The notes beneath the pieces are model-generated. The model did not search any database. It was not told the origin of the DNA and was given only the letters and a program-made list of their open reading frames with translations. Below, one piece after another: positions 8,923-17,084 of a DNA stretch of 64,000 bases; position 1 is the stretch's first letter, and each line of letters begins with the position of its first letter. This DNA is from Flammeovirgaceae bacterium 311. Its GTDB lineage: Bacteria; Bacteroidota; Bacteroidia; Cytophagales; Cyclobacteriaceae. The stretch lies in the NCBI GenBank assembly GCA_000597885.1, contig CP004371.1, positions 2,310,501 to 2,374,500 on the forward strand, given 5' to 3'. A program made the translations under genes and the position numbers.

Positions 8923-11901
8923 TTATGAATGCTGAAGCAGGTATACTTTGAAAGTGGTACCTTTATTTAACTGGCTACTTACCTCTATTCTGCCTCCGTT
9001 ATTTTCTATTACTCGTTTTATAGTATAAAGTCCAATGCCAGTTCCTTCAACATGTGTATGAAACCTGGTGAACATGGTGAAGAGCTTTGGCAACTTTTGT
9101 TCAGGGATTCCTAAACCATTGTCTTCAATGGTGAGAATTATGTATTTATTATCCTTTTGTGTGCTGATGCGAATCTCCAAAGGCCTGTCAGCAGATTTAT
9201 ACTTAATAGCGTTAGACAGCAAGTTGTAAAAAATAGTTCTTAAACCTGCTTTTGAATACTCTATCGAAGTAATTTGAAAGTCTTTCTTAATGAAATTCTC
9301 CAGGTTATTTATGTTTTCTGGCAAATCTGCTTCAATATCATCCAGTATGTCGTTGAATAATACTATTTCCTGCACATCATCTATCCCTTTTTGTGCTTTC
9401 GTGATATCAGTTAGGTCTTTGATGGTCCTTTTCAGCTTTTCTATTGAAACACTGGCCAGTTCCAGTAAATTTACTGCCTGGGGTGTGATTGAGCCTGTTA
9501 AGCGTTTGTTTAAGGCCAAGAGCAATCCTTCTAGGTTAAGAAGGGGGCTCCTTAAGTCGTGAGAGGCAGTGTAAATAAAATTATCCAGATCATTATTAAT
9601 CCTGCTTAGCTCAATATTCTTTTGATTAAGCTCCTGGTTCATTTCCCCCATCAGGGCAGCGTTCTGCTCCAGTTCCTGCCTTGCACTGACATGCTCTGTT
9701 ACTTCATAGCCAAAGGTGATAATTCCACGGATGCTCCCTCCTTCGTAAAGGGGTGCATACCGGACATTAAAGTAGCGGGTATAGGGATTTCCATTTTGTT
9801 TCCAGTCAGACAATACTGGCAATTCCTCGCCAACGTATGCGATACCGGTGTCTAAGACTTGATGGTGTATGGAAATAATAGAAGGATCGGGATTAGGAAA
9901 GACTTCGTCCAGGCGTTTTCCTTCAATAGATTTCTTGAGTTCAAATACCTCGAGATAATAAGGATTTGCCAGTTCATACACTAATTCATAACCCCGGGTG
10001 ATGCATAAAAGAGAAGGCGCCTGCATAAAGGTGTTGTATAGTGTGCTACGCTGGGTATTAGCTTCAGCTAAGGCAAACTTTTCCCGCTCCAAAAGATCTG
10101 CAATTTCTTTATTTGCTTCCTGAAGTTGCTGCTGGGTTTTTACCTGTTCTGTTATTTCAGTGCTGGTTCCTATCCAGCGAATAACATTTCCTTCTACATC
10201 TTTAATGGCATGGGTACGGGCCAGAAACCAGCCCCATTCCCCATCAGCCCTTCTTAAAGGCATGGTCAGCTCCCAGTTTTCTCCCCGTTGCCTCGCCTTC
10301 TTGGCATGTTCAATTACTCTGTTGATGTGATCAGGATGCAGAACGGGTACCCAGCCCTGCTGTTGCATATCTTCCAGGTTAGTGCCGGTATAATCAAACC
10401 AACGCTGGTTGTACCATATTACCTTTCCGGTTGAATCAGCCATCCAGGCCAGGCTTTGGATATTATCTGCAAAGCTATGGAAAAGGTCTTTACTCTCTTG
10501 TAAAGCTTGTTGTGCTTCCTTTTTCTTGGTAATATCCAGGCAGACGGCAACTACTGAAGATGGCTGGTTGTGATGATCTTTCACAACAGAAACATTGTTT
10601 CTCACCCACACCTGGGAGCCATCTGTTCGGGTATAGCGCTTTTCAATGGTAAAAGGAGTGCCCCCCTCTACTGCTTTTTGGAACAGGGACATATTCTGGG
10701 ATACATCTCCCTCATGGCTGATGTCCTGCATGCGGATTTGGTAAAGTTCTTCTCTAGAACGTCCAACCAGTTCACAATAACGATCATTGACCAGCACAAA
10801 CTTTCCTGTCAGGTCAACCTCAGCCATGCCTACCGAACTTTGGTTGAAAATGTTACTAAAGCGGGCTTCACTTTGCTTAAGTGCCTGTTCTGCCTCAACG
10901 CGCTCATGTATATCTGTAAACAATGCATAATAACCCAATACATGCCCTTCCTCTATGTGGGGCACATAATTTACCAGCACATGCTTTGGTTTTTTCCCTT
11001 TGGTCATCAGGGTGGTTTCGTAATGTAGCTGTTCTCCTTTCAGTGCGCGCTTTACATACTGTTTAATCTGATTATAGGGATTTGTTTCCATTCTTTCCCC
11101 TGTTTGATGTCCAAGGACCTCTTCCAGCTTTTTTCCCATTACAAGGTTCCGTGATACGCCGAACCATGCTTCGTAAGTCTTATTGATAAATCGGAATCTT
11201 TCCTCTCGATCGATGTAGGTGACCATTCCGGGCAGTGCATCAGTAATGGTTCGTAGCTGCTGCTCACTGGCAGCAAGGGCCTGGGTGCGCGTTTTTACCC
11301 GTTCTTCCAGTTCATTATTTACTTCAACCAGCTGCTCTTCTGCTGCCTGCAATTCTTCCAGTGCAGTGGCTAATTCATTGTTCTTTTCCTGCAGTTCCTC
11401 TAATATCGCACCATGTTCTTCCTCTTTCAGGTCTATATACAAGCTGAAGGCAAACTGTTCTACCTGAGCATAAAGATGATCCAATTCCTTTGCAATGGCT
11501 GAAGCTTCGGTCACATCTGTTGTAAAGCGGTGTAAAAAGCTTAATAAGAGTTGTTTTCGTACATGATAGACAAGTACTAAATCAGCTGCTGCTACGCCAC
11601 TCCTTGGAATAATGGGAAGTGTATCTTTTCTCCATTTGCGCAAACCATCTTTTGCATCCTCCAGTACCGTTTGTTTCTCCAGTTGATGAAGGAAAGTTTT
11701 CAGGCTTTCTTTTACCAAGGCAAGAAAATCCTGCTCGCTAAGGTGAGCAAACGACTTTAATATGGGTAGATCCATTTGCCTGGCTAAAACAATGTTTGCT
11801 TCAGCTGCTTCCTGTAAATGATGATCTAAAAGAAAAGCTCCGAATCTTTTCAAGTAGGGTAAATTCTTGTCAGGAATTGAAAAATTGGTAGTTGAATGCA
11901 T
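8923..11901 (-). CDS. Multi-PAS sensor histidine kinase
   Basis: The 992-aa protein has no transmembrane segment and is probably cytoplasmic. The N-terminal ~170 residues form a helical domain resembling RsbR-type or globin-like input modules. A coiled coil (about 165-215) follows, then four PAS/PAC repeats (about 215-740). A HisKA domain has His781 in TASHDLRSPL, followed by an HATPase with the N box NLLSNAIKY (near 895) and G boxes DNGLGIPE and GTGIGLY. There is no receiver domain, so phosphate must go to a separate regulator. No intact regulator is adjacent; a broken one lies at 16272-16693. The signal is unknown. Confidence 0.93.
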   Translation of the reverse strand: MHSTTNFSIPDKNLPYLKRFGAFLLDHHLQEAAEANIVLARQMDLPILKSFAHLSEQDFLALVKESLKTFLHQLEKQTVLEDAKDGLRKWRKDTLPIIPRSGVAAADLVLVYHVRKQLLLSFLHRFTTDVTEASAIAKELDHLYAQVEQFAFSLYIDLKEEEHGAILEELQEKNNELATALEELQAAEEQLVEVNNELEERVKTRTQALAASEQQLRTITDALPGMVTYIDREERFRFINKTYEAWFGVSRNLVMGKKLEEVLGHQTGERMETNPYNQIKQYVKRALKGEQLHYETTLMTKGKKPKHVLVNYVPHIEEGHVLGYYALFTDIHERVEAEQALKQSEARFSNIFNQSSVGMAEVDLTGKFVLVNDRYCELVGRSREELYQIRMQDISHEGDVSQNMSLFQKAVEGGTPFTIEKRYTRTDGSQVWVRNNVSVVKDHHNQPSSVVAVCLDITKKKEAQQALQESKDLFHSFADNIQSLAWMADSTGKVIWYNQRWFDYTGTNLEDMQQQGWVPVLHPDHINRVIEHAKKARQRGENWELTMPLRRADGEWGWFLARTHAIKDVEGNVIRWIGTSTEITEQVKTQQQLQEANKEIADLLEREKFALAEANTQRSTLYNTFMQAPSLLCITRGYELVYELANPYYLEVFELKKSIEGKRLDEVFPNPDPSIISIHHQVLDTGIAYVGEELPVLSDWKQNGNPYTRYFNVRYAPLYEGGSIRGIITFGYEVTEHVSARQELEQNAALMGEMNQELNQKNIELSRINNDLDNFIYTASHDLRSPLLNLEGLLLALNKRLTGSITPQAVNLLELASVSIEKLKRTIKDLTDITKAQKGIDDVQEIVLFNDILDDIEADLPENINNLENFIKKDFQITSIEYSKAGLRTIFYNLLSNAIKYKSADRPLEIRISTQKDNKYIILTIEDNGLGIPEQKLPKLFTMFTRFHTHVEGTGIGLYTIKRVIENNGGRIEVSSQLNKGTTFKVYLLQHS

Positions 11902-11941
11902 CGTAGAGATAAGTGCCTACTAAATGGAATGCAAGAAAAGT

Positions 11942-12664
11942 TTAGTAGTAAATGTAACAGAACATTAATAATAGAGTTGCAGCATGTTGTATTTGTGCCT
12001 GAAGCTGCCCCATTTGACTTTCTAAAAGACGTTTTACCGATGTAGCATGGAAGCTTTTTCCATATCTGGTAGCGTAGCCAAGCTGATTTAGCCTTTGCGC
12101 TATGTGACGAAGAGAAGCACCTTCCCTTTTAAGCAATCGAGCCATTTCACCAGCCTTAATATTATGTTCATTAGTGAGTGCGTTTGTTCTCACTGCTTCT
12201 ATTCCTTTTAGTTGAGCCGCCTGGGTTAGGTTCTTTGGATTACCCAATAAAAAGCCTTGGGCTTTTTTGCTCTCTAGTGCAGACTTCGTTCTTTCGGAAT
12301 TCATCTTCCTTTCCTTCTCTGCCAGGGCAGCAAATAGGTGTACCGTGAAGTGATCTGCTTCGGGTAGATCGCATGCCTTAAAATGGACTTTGGATTCCAA
12401 GAGGGAAGAAATAAAAAATATATTCCGACTAAGACGATCCAGCTTGGCGATCACTAGTAGGGCCTGATGCTTTTTGGCATGCACGATCGCTTTCATCAGC
12501 TCAGGCCGCGAGATATTCTTACCCGATTCCACATCAGTAAATTCAGAGAGGATATCCCCTTCCCTACAGAATTGTTCGACTGTTCTTTTTTGGGCTTCAA
12601 GTCCAATTCCTGACTGTCCCTGCTTTTGGGTTGACACCCGGTAATAGGCAACGTAATTCTTCAT
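11942..12664 (-). CDS. Serine recombinase, resolvase family
   Basis: The 240-aa protein has the resolvase N-terminal domain with Ser11 in YYRVSTQKQG and the LDRLSRN motif near residue 80, then HLFAALAEKERKM. The C-terminal part (LRHIAQRLNQLGYATRYG) is a small recombinase-type DNA-binding region, shorter than in large serine integrases. A perfect 38-bp palindrome (12695-12732) lies 30 bp upstream of the start and is a good candidate for its crossover or operator site. The gene is the left border of the cassette-like region. Confidence 0.9.
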   Translation of the reverse strand: MKNYVAYYRVSTQKQGQSGIGLEAQKRTVEQFCREGDILSEFTDVESGKNISRPELMKAIVHAKKHQALLVIAKLDRLSRNIFFISSLLESKVHFKACDLPEADHFTVHLFAALAEKERKMNSERTKSALESKKAQGFLLGNPKNLTQAAQLKGIEAVRTNALTNEHNIKAGEMARLLKREGASLRHIAQRLNQLGYATRYGKSFHATSVKRLLESQMGQLQAQIQHAATLLLMFCYIYY

Positions 12665-12694
12665 GCTGGACTAAAAGTAATGATTATTTGCAGG

Positions 12695-12732
12695 TGTTAC
12701 AATCCTTGAACGAGCGTTCAAGGATTGTAACA
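12695..12732. repeat. Perfect 38-bp palindrome (family member 3)
   Basis: Two 18-bp arms beginning TGTTACAATCC are exact reverse complements around the dinucleotide AG. The inner 28 bp (12700-12727) have the 11-6-11 layout with centre CGAGCG. The same centre occurs at 16156 and 24560. It sits in the divergent region between the recombinase and higB. Confidence 0.85.
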
Positions 12733-12888
12733 GTAATACAAAATGTTTACCATTTGCAAACTTTTCTTGTTCTTGTTTACAAAGTGTAAACTATATTGCC
12801 TAACTTTGCAAAGTGTAAACTTTACAGATGTAGTTTACGTTTTGTAAACAACTGATAATAGATAACCAAAATAGGAGAAACCGTAGCA
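12733..12888 (+). promoter_or_regulatory. higBA promoter with GTTTAC-GTAAAC operators
   Basis: Two palindromes of the form GTTTAC-N5-GTAAAC lie at 12775-12791 and 12833-12849. Half sites occur at 12745-12750 and 12815-12820. TAACTTTG at 12801-12808 fits a Bacteroidota -7 box, so the first palindrome overlaps the upstream promoter element. Autorepression by HigA is the expected use. Confidence 0.65.
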
Positions 12889-13194
12889 ATGAAGAACATT
12901 GTTGCTATTGTCAACATTAGAGCATTCTACCAAAAGCATCCGGACTCGAAAGAATCATTACTGACATGGTTGGACGTGACAAGGAAAGCGCAGTGGAAGA
13001 ATCCCCATGATGTGAAGCAGAGTTTTAACAGTGCTGACCCGATAGCGAATAGCAGAGTGGTCTTCAACAATGCAAGAAATAAGTACAGGCTGATTGCCAA
13101 AATTAATTATCAGATGCAGTGGGTGTTCATTTGTTTTATAGGCACTCACCAGGAATATGATCAAACAGATGCAACAACTGTTTGCATCTACTGA
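12889..13194 (+). CDS. higB: HigB-type toxin (RelE-like mRNA interferase)
   Basis: The 101-aa basic protein matches the HigB pattern: FYQKHPDSKESLLTW near residue 14, VVFNNARNKYRLIAKINY in the middle, and FIGTHQEYD near the end. HigB toxins cleave mRNA on the ribosome. Gene order is toxin first, as in higBA loci. The antitoxin gene follows at 13283. Confidence 0.92.
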   Translation: MKNIVAIVNIRAFYQKHPDSKESLLTWLDVTRKAQWKNPHDVKQSFNSADPIANSRVVFNNARNKYRLIAKINYQMQWVFICFIGTHQEYDQTDATTVCIY

Positions 13195-13282
13195 TCATAG
13201 AAATTTAAAGAAGACGATCCCCCGGCAGCAGGCCAAGGATATTAACCAGACTACTTACCACATTTTTAAATTACAATTCAAC

Positions 13283-13672
13283 ATGGTTACTGTAAATGCT
13301 ATTCATACCAAACAAGGTTACAAGGCAGCTCTTAAGAGATTAAATGAAATCTTTGATGCTCAGCCAGGTACTGCAGAGGGTGAAGAAGCAGAAGTATTAA
13401 TTTTACTAATTGAGAAATACGAAGCTGAAAATTTTCCTGTTGAGTATCCAAATCCTATTGAGGCGATCAAGATCCGCATGGAAGATCTTGGGTTACAGGA
13501 TAAAGATCTAGTTGAGGCTATGGGCAATAAAAGTTCTGTAAGCCTTGTGCTAAACCGCAAAAGACCACTTACACTTGATATGATCAGAAATCTATCTGAT
13601 TTACTAGGTCTCTCTGTTGAGCTGTTAATTCAACCTTATGAGCTCAATAATGATAAACTGCAGCACGCATAA
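13283..13672 (+). CDS. higA: HigA-type antitoxin (HTH)
   Basis: ATG 13283 gives 129 aa, the family length. An upstream in-frame start at 13157 would overlap higB and add 42 atypical residues. The pattern EVLILLIEKYEAENFPVEYP followed by the HTH NPIEAIKIRMEDLGLQ and NRKRPLTLDMIRNLS is the HigA signature. It neutralises HigB and represses its own promoter. The gene ends before a clear terminator. Confidence 0.9.
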   Translation: MVTVNAIHTKQGYKAALKRLNEIFDAQPGTAEGEEAEVLILLIEKYEAENFPVEYPNPIEAIKIRMEDLGLQDKDLVEAMGNKSSVSLVLNRKRPLTLDMIRNLSDLLGLSVELLIQPYELNNDKLQHA

Positions 13673-13692
13673 CTACTATATACTCACAAAAC

Positions 13693-13720
13693 GAACCAGC
13701 TGTATAAGCTGGTTTTTTTT
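13693..13720 (+). terminator. Terminator of higBA
   Basis: AACCAGC pairs with GCTGGTT around a 7-nt loop and is followed by eight T residues. Confidence 0.88.
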
Positions 13721-13729
13721 ATTTTACAA

Positions 13730-13757
13730 TTACACTTAAACATTCGTTTTTGTGTAA
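13730..13757. repeat. 28-bp palindrome, family member 4
   Basis: Outer boxes TTACAC and GTGTAA flank the centre CATTCG. It differs from the 4304 site at only a few inner positions although it lies 9.4 kb away. It sits directly after the higBA terminator. Confidence 0.65.
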
Positions 13758-13878
13758 TGTGATTATTTTAAAATCACCTTCTGACAATACTATTTGACTA
13801 GGAAAAGTTTAGGAACTAATTGGTTGCTTGCCTTATTTAACAACTCATAAGCTACCCTAATAAAACCTTCATTATTTT

Positions 13879-13906
13879 GTCTCATAAAACGGTCGTTTTT
13901 ATGTAA
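13879..13906. repeat. 28-bp palindrome, family member 5
   Basis: Left arm GTCTCATAAAA, centre CGGTCG, right arm TTTTTATGTAA. The inner pairing CATAAAA/TTTTTATG is strong. It lies in the gene-poor stretch between higBA and the WYL protein. Confidence 0.6.
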
Positions 13907-14284
13907 TTGCAAAATAGGGGTATCATGGCCGTGGAAACAGTTAGATATGACTAACTCCTCAATTTTGAAAGCAAGTATATAAATTATATAAAGAGCTTCA
14001 AGAGCTAAATAGAAATGCTTGGAGCGGTGATTAGATAAGTCAAAGTCGGATCACTTACGATTATAAACAGAAAATCTTCGACAGGCATAGCAATAGGCTG
14101 ACCACCGCATTGTATATTTTATATTATACGGTTCGCTATCAACAGACCAATATGGTAGAGCTGTTGGGGCAGTTTAATCTTTATCATCTCAATGAACCGT
14201 ATCAGAAACTTATTTTATGGAGACGTTTGGAAAGTAGATTAAACATGTGTATAATGTTACATAAAAATTCAATTTATATTGCGT
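13907..14284. other. Gap with an uncertain open frame
   Basis: An ORF runs on the plus strand from about 14032 through 14361. Its first part reads like protein (ITYDYKQKIFDRHSNRL), but it has no ATG until 14152 and overlaps the better-supported WYL gene. It may be a gene remnant. No other feature is visible. Confidence 0.3.
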
Positions 14285-14587
14285 ATGCACACCAGAGAAA
14301 ATATTTGCCAAGCAATCGCCTCCAGGTCCGTAATTACCTTTATGTACCGGGGCCGAATTAGAATCGTGGAGCCTTTTACTTTTGGCATACACAAAGACAC
14401 CGGAAACCTGGTGCTATCAGCCTTCTGGATTGGCGGATATAGTGAAAGCCATAAATCGCCACAATGGAGGCTATACACTTTTAAGGATATGTATAACATA
14501 CAAATCACAGAAAAGTCAGCGGCAGCTCATCGGTTGGGGTACAACTCATACGACTCACGCATGATTACAATATACTGTGCTGCCTGA
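14285..14587 (+). CDS. Stand-alone WYL-domain protein (100 aa)
   Basis: ATG 14285 gives 100 residues that follow a C-terminal WYL-type ligand-binding domain almost throughout: an N-terminal helix with ICQAIASRSVITFMYRG, then IVEPFTFGIHKDTGNLVLSAFWIGG, WRLYTFKDM and a final GYNSYDSRMITIY. WYL domains usually sit behind an HTH in regulators, including many for defence and CRISPR loci. Here there is no HTH, so this is a mini-protein or a fragment. The domain assignment is from pattern recognition. Confidence 0.65.
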   Translation: MHTRENICQAIASRSVITFMYRGRIRIVEPFTFGIHKDTGNLVLSAFWIGGYSESHKSPQWRLYTFKDMYNIQITEKSAAAHRLGYNSYDSRMITIYCAA

Positions 14588-14721
14588 TTATTAGCTATTG
14601 TTCTTCTTCATTGGAAAAGAATAACCTCTATTTTATAGCCTTAGCGGCTGCAGAATACTACTTCCAGAAATCAGATCAACTAACGGCAGCTTTACTTAAA
14701 TTTAGCAATGGAAACTTAGCA

Positions 14722-15129
14722 ATGAAAATAAAAAAGAATATTCTTGTCTATGTCACCAGACATTTAAATGTTGGGGATGACCTTTATAGCAAAGGACTTA
14801 GTATAAGCAGCGATACTAAAAGTATCGATTTTCATCTCAATTTCTCCAGTAACCTAACTGCTCAAGGTGCAACCAATATGAAATCTGATGCACAGAGTCT
14901 AGAACGGGATTTAGAGGACTCCAAGCGTCCAAAAATGATTCAGGTTAGGCTGGGAAGCAAGCAGTCATTTGATGCAGTTGTGAAGTCTTTTACAAACTTT
15001 GTTGATCTATACCAGCTTAAAAAACCTGTGAAGGTCTTTGTTAATATCACTATTGTTAATACCTATCGATTACCTTGTGTGGTAGAATCAGACAGTCATG
15101 ATATGATCACCCTAAGTATCACTGAGTAG
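14722..15129 (+). CDS. Hypothetical protein (135 aa)
   Basis: The frame is open from a TTG at 14611, but ATG 14722 is the first conventional start. The product is soluble, with alternating beta-like segments (NILVYVTRHLNVGD, MIQVRLGSKQSFDAVV, KVFVNITIVNTYRLP). I recognise no domain. It lies between the WYL gene and the palindrome at 15320, in a cassette-like position. Confidence 0.45.
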   Translation: MKIKKNILVYVTRHLNVGDDLYSKGLSISSDTKSIDFHLNFSSNLTAQGATNMKSDAQSLERDLEDSKRPKMIQVRLGSKQSFDAVVKSFTNFVDLYQLKKPVKVFVNITIVNTYRLPCVVESDSHDMITLSITE

Positions 15130-15319
15130 TCTAGAGAATACGTAAGCACTTTATTTATTAACAGCTGCCACCCTAGCATTTCAAAACCTAACATCATTTT
15201 ACAATTTATGAAGGAGACTGGGGTAAACCCTACGCCGCAAGATTCTAACTTTGGTTCTAACCGGAAAACAAGGGAAAAGGATAACGTTATTGAAGGTTGG
15301 TAGAGATAAAATAATTCGT

Positions 15320-15347
15320 GTCTTAAATAACCTTCGTTTTTGTAGAC
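15320..15347. repeat. 28-bp palindrome, family member 6
   Basis: Left arm GTCTTAAATAA, centre CCTTCG, right arm TTTTTGTAGAC. It lies 190 bp after the preceding hypothetical gene. Confidence 0.6.
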
Positions 15348-15507
15348 AAGAAAACGGAGGTTTTGATTTACTGTTGATTTGTCTGATTTCTGAAAAGAAG
15401 TTTGAGTAAAAAAAATATTCTAAGTCTAAGCCTTTCTTTTAGAACTACCTGCAGATGACTTTATGTTACCTGAAGAATTAGTATTTTATCAATGTATAGG
15501 AACGTCT

Positions 15508-15534
15508 GTTTACGTTTATATACGTAGTGTAAAC
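15508..15534 (+). promoter_or_regulatory. GTTTAC-N15-GTAAAC inverted repeat, possible HigA site
   Basis: The same hexamers as in the higBA operators are spaced 15 bp apart, 16 bp before the start of the zinc-ribbon gene. Cross-regulation by the HigA at 13283 is possible but untested. Confidence 0.5.
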
Positions 15535-15550
15535 GTTTAATTTCGGGGGT

Positions 15551-15946
15551 ATGAAAATGATAAAAAGGCCATTACAGGCTGGTGAGCGGTGTTTGATGTG
15601 CTCAAAAAAGTTAGATGGAAGATTGGGTAAAACGTTTTGTACTGATTTGTGTCGGTCAAAATACCACAACCGAAAAAAATCTGCAGATGAACGTTGCGTA
15701 AGAGCTATAAACAAGGTTCTAAATAACAACCGTCAGGCTTTGAAAGAGATAGGTACAGGGGAGCAAACTAAGCTTCATAAGGATGTGCTTGTAGAGAAAG
15801 GTTTTAATTTTGATTTTTTCACTCATACAAAGGAGCATAAAGGAAGGACTTATAAATTCTGCTATGACTGGGGTTATTATATAAAGTCTTTTGGTGATAT
15901 TGAAATTAGCCAGCTCGACGAGAATTCCCTATTTGAAGCAAAGTAA
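15551..15946 (+). CDS. Small zinc-ribbon-like protein (131 aa)
   Basis: The N-terminus contains CLMCSKKLDGRLGKTFC followed by a fourth Cys (TDLC), a CxxC-x13-CxxxC zinc site like those in small DUF2116-type or rubredoxin-like ribbons. A basic stretch RSKYHNRKKS follows. The C-terminal half contains KGRTYKFCYDWGYY. Such proteins are common in Bacteroidota, with no known role. The operator-like repeat upstream suggests regulation in common with higBA. Confidence 0.65.
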   Translation: MKMIKRPLQAGERCLMCSKKLDGRLGKTFCTDLCRSKYHNRKKSADERCVRAINKVLNNNRQALKEIGTGEQTKLHKDVLVEKGFNFDFFTHTKEHKGRTYKFCYDWGYYIKSFGDIEISQLDENSLFEAK

Positions 15947-16155
15947 AATTTGAGGCTATTTCTAGCTCTGGCTATTTCTATGTTGGTCAGTTTAACATGA
16001 CAGAAGAGTCTATTCAGCATGCGCAAAAATCTATCTGAAATCCTAGTATGTATTGAGTAGCAAACATCAAGGAATAGGCCAGGCTTAATCATCGAAAGCC
16101 AGAATATATAATTCTTAGCATCAATTAGGTTATGCCTTTTCGATCAATAATTCTT

Positions 16156-16183
16156 GTCTCAAGAATCGAGCGATTTTGTCTCA
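16156..16183. repeat. 28-bp palindrome, family member 7
   Basis: Left arm GTCTCAAGAAT, centre CGAGCG, right arm ATTTTGTCTCA. It shares its centre with the 12700 and 24560 sites and overlaps the next site by six bases. Confidence 0.6.
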
Positions 16184-16205
16184 AGAAACGCAGGTTTATT
16201 GATTC
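16178..16205. repeat. 28-bp palindrome, family member 8
   Basis: Left arm GTCTCAAGAAA, centre CGCAGG, right arm TTTATTGATTC. The left arm and centre are close to those of the 4127 site. Confidence 0.55.
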
Positions 16206-16224
16206 AAAAAATGGAGGTTTTGCG

Positions 16225-16250
16225 GTACACTCAACAGTCGTCTTGTGTAA
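16225..16250. repeat. 26-bp palindrome, family member 9
   Basis: Outer boxes GTACAC and GTGTAA resemble the 4304 and 13730 sites. The inner region is two bases shorter. Confidence 0.5.
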
Positions 16251-16271
16251 AGAAGCAGGAGTTAAGACTTA

Positions 16272-16693
16272 TTAAAAGTTAATAGAAAGTAGAATTTGCT
16301 CCACATCTTCTTTCCTAAGAGGCTTGACTAGGTAATTCTTCACTTGATCACTATAAATAATCGCCTTCTGCCTATCTTCATCACTAATAGAAGAAGTAAG
16401 AACTGTTACATAAATTCTACTACGGTCTATATCTAGCGCCTTCATATCTACCAGTATAGCGAAGCCATACAGGCCAGGCATATTAAGGTCTAGGAAGATT
16501 AGGCCAGGAGCCTATCAGCCGGAAAACTTACTTTATGGTAGTTATCAAGAATAAACTTGAAAGCAAGCCAGGGATCAGTTAGGGAAATCACCTCCTGAGC
16601 CACTCCCATGCTCTCCAACAGCTGCTTGCTTACAAAGCATGAAATCTCCTCATCATCAATCAATAGGGCTTTCCGGATTCTTCTAGAACCAGC
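16272..16693 (-). pseudogene. Frameshifted single-domain response regulator (CheY-like)
   Basis: On the minus strand one frame (about 16693-16510) encodes the start of a receiver domain: ALLIDDEEISCFVSKQLLES, with the acidic pair. It ends in TAA. A frame one base away continues with LIFLDLNMPG (phospho-acceptor Asp), VTVLTSS (Thr/Ser switch) and NYLVKPL (conserved Lys). So all receiver landmarks are present but split by a one-base frameshift near 16510. No start codon is visible; an in-frame TAA precedes the first segment. It may be a former partner of the kinase at 8923-11901. Confidence 0.8.
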
Positions 16694-17084
16694 TTAACTC
16701 ATATTTAGCGTTCTTAATAAAATGAAATCCTCCCAATTTAGAACCGCTTTAAAATTAAGAAACCGGAGGATATAGTTTAGGGGGATCAAACTTGTCATTT
16801 TTGATGGGTTTTGTAATTTCTCGGAGCATACATTCTGTCTCATAAAAATGACTATAATCTCAAGAAACAGTAGTTTTCTTCAGGTTGATAAGGCTTAGCA
16901 AACAGGCTGATTATGCCAGTTGCTGCCCTGAAGGGTACTTCTATCATTATGGAGGAAATGTTGCTATATTGGGATTGATAGAAATTAGAACTAAACTAGG
17001 CATACCCCATGGCTAGCTAATATAGTGCTTAACAATTACTGGTAAGAGTTGTTCCTAAGGCAAAAAGGATTCAAAATTTTCGCC
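16694..17084. other. Gap with one palindrome
   Basis: No gene is seen between the response-regulator remnant and the peroxidase. The palindrome at 16857 and a further TGTCTCATAAAA box near 16835 lie here. Confidence 0.5.
16857..16884. repeat. 28-bp palindrome, family member 10
   Basis: Left arm ATCTCAAGAAA, centre CAGTAG, right arm TTTTCTTCAGG. It is weaker than the others at its outer ends. Confidence 0.45.

Larger units (their letters stand above)
15130..15550. other. Gap holding a palindrome and an operator-like repeat
   Basis: This 420-bp AT-rich gap contains the 28-bp palindrome at 15320 and the GTTTAC/GTAAAC repeat at 15508. I see no gene in it. Confidence 0.6.
15947..16271. other. 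Gap with three palindromes
   Basis: No gene is visible. The gap is dominated by the overlapping palindromes at 16156 and 16178 and the TACAC/GTGTA palindrome at 16225, the densest cluster of the family in the window. Confidence 0.6.

Noticed and set aside
14110-14361. Plus-strand ORF overlapping the WYL gene
   Set aside because: It has a TTG start, no recognised family, and a long overlap with a better-supported frame. It is kept only as a possible remnant in the gap note.
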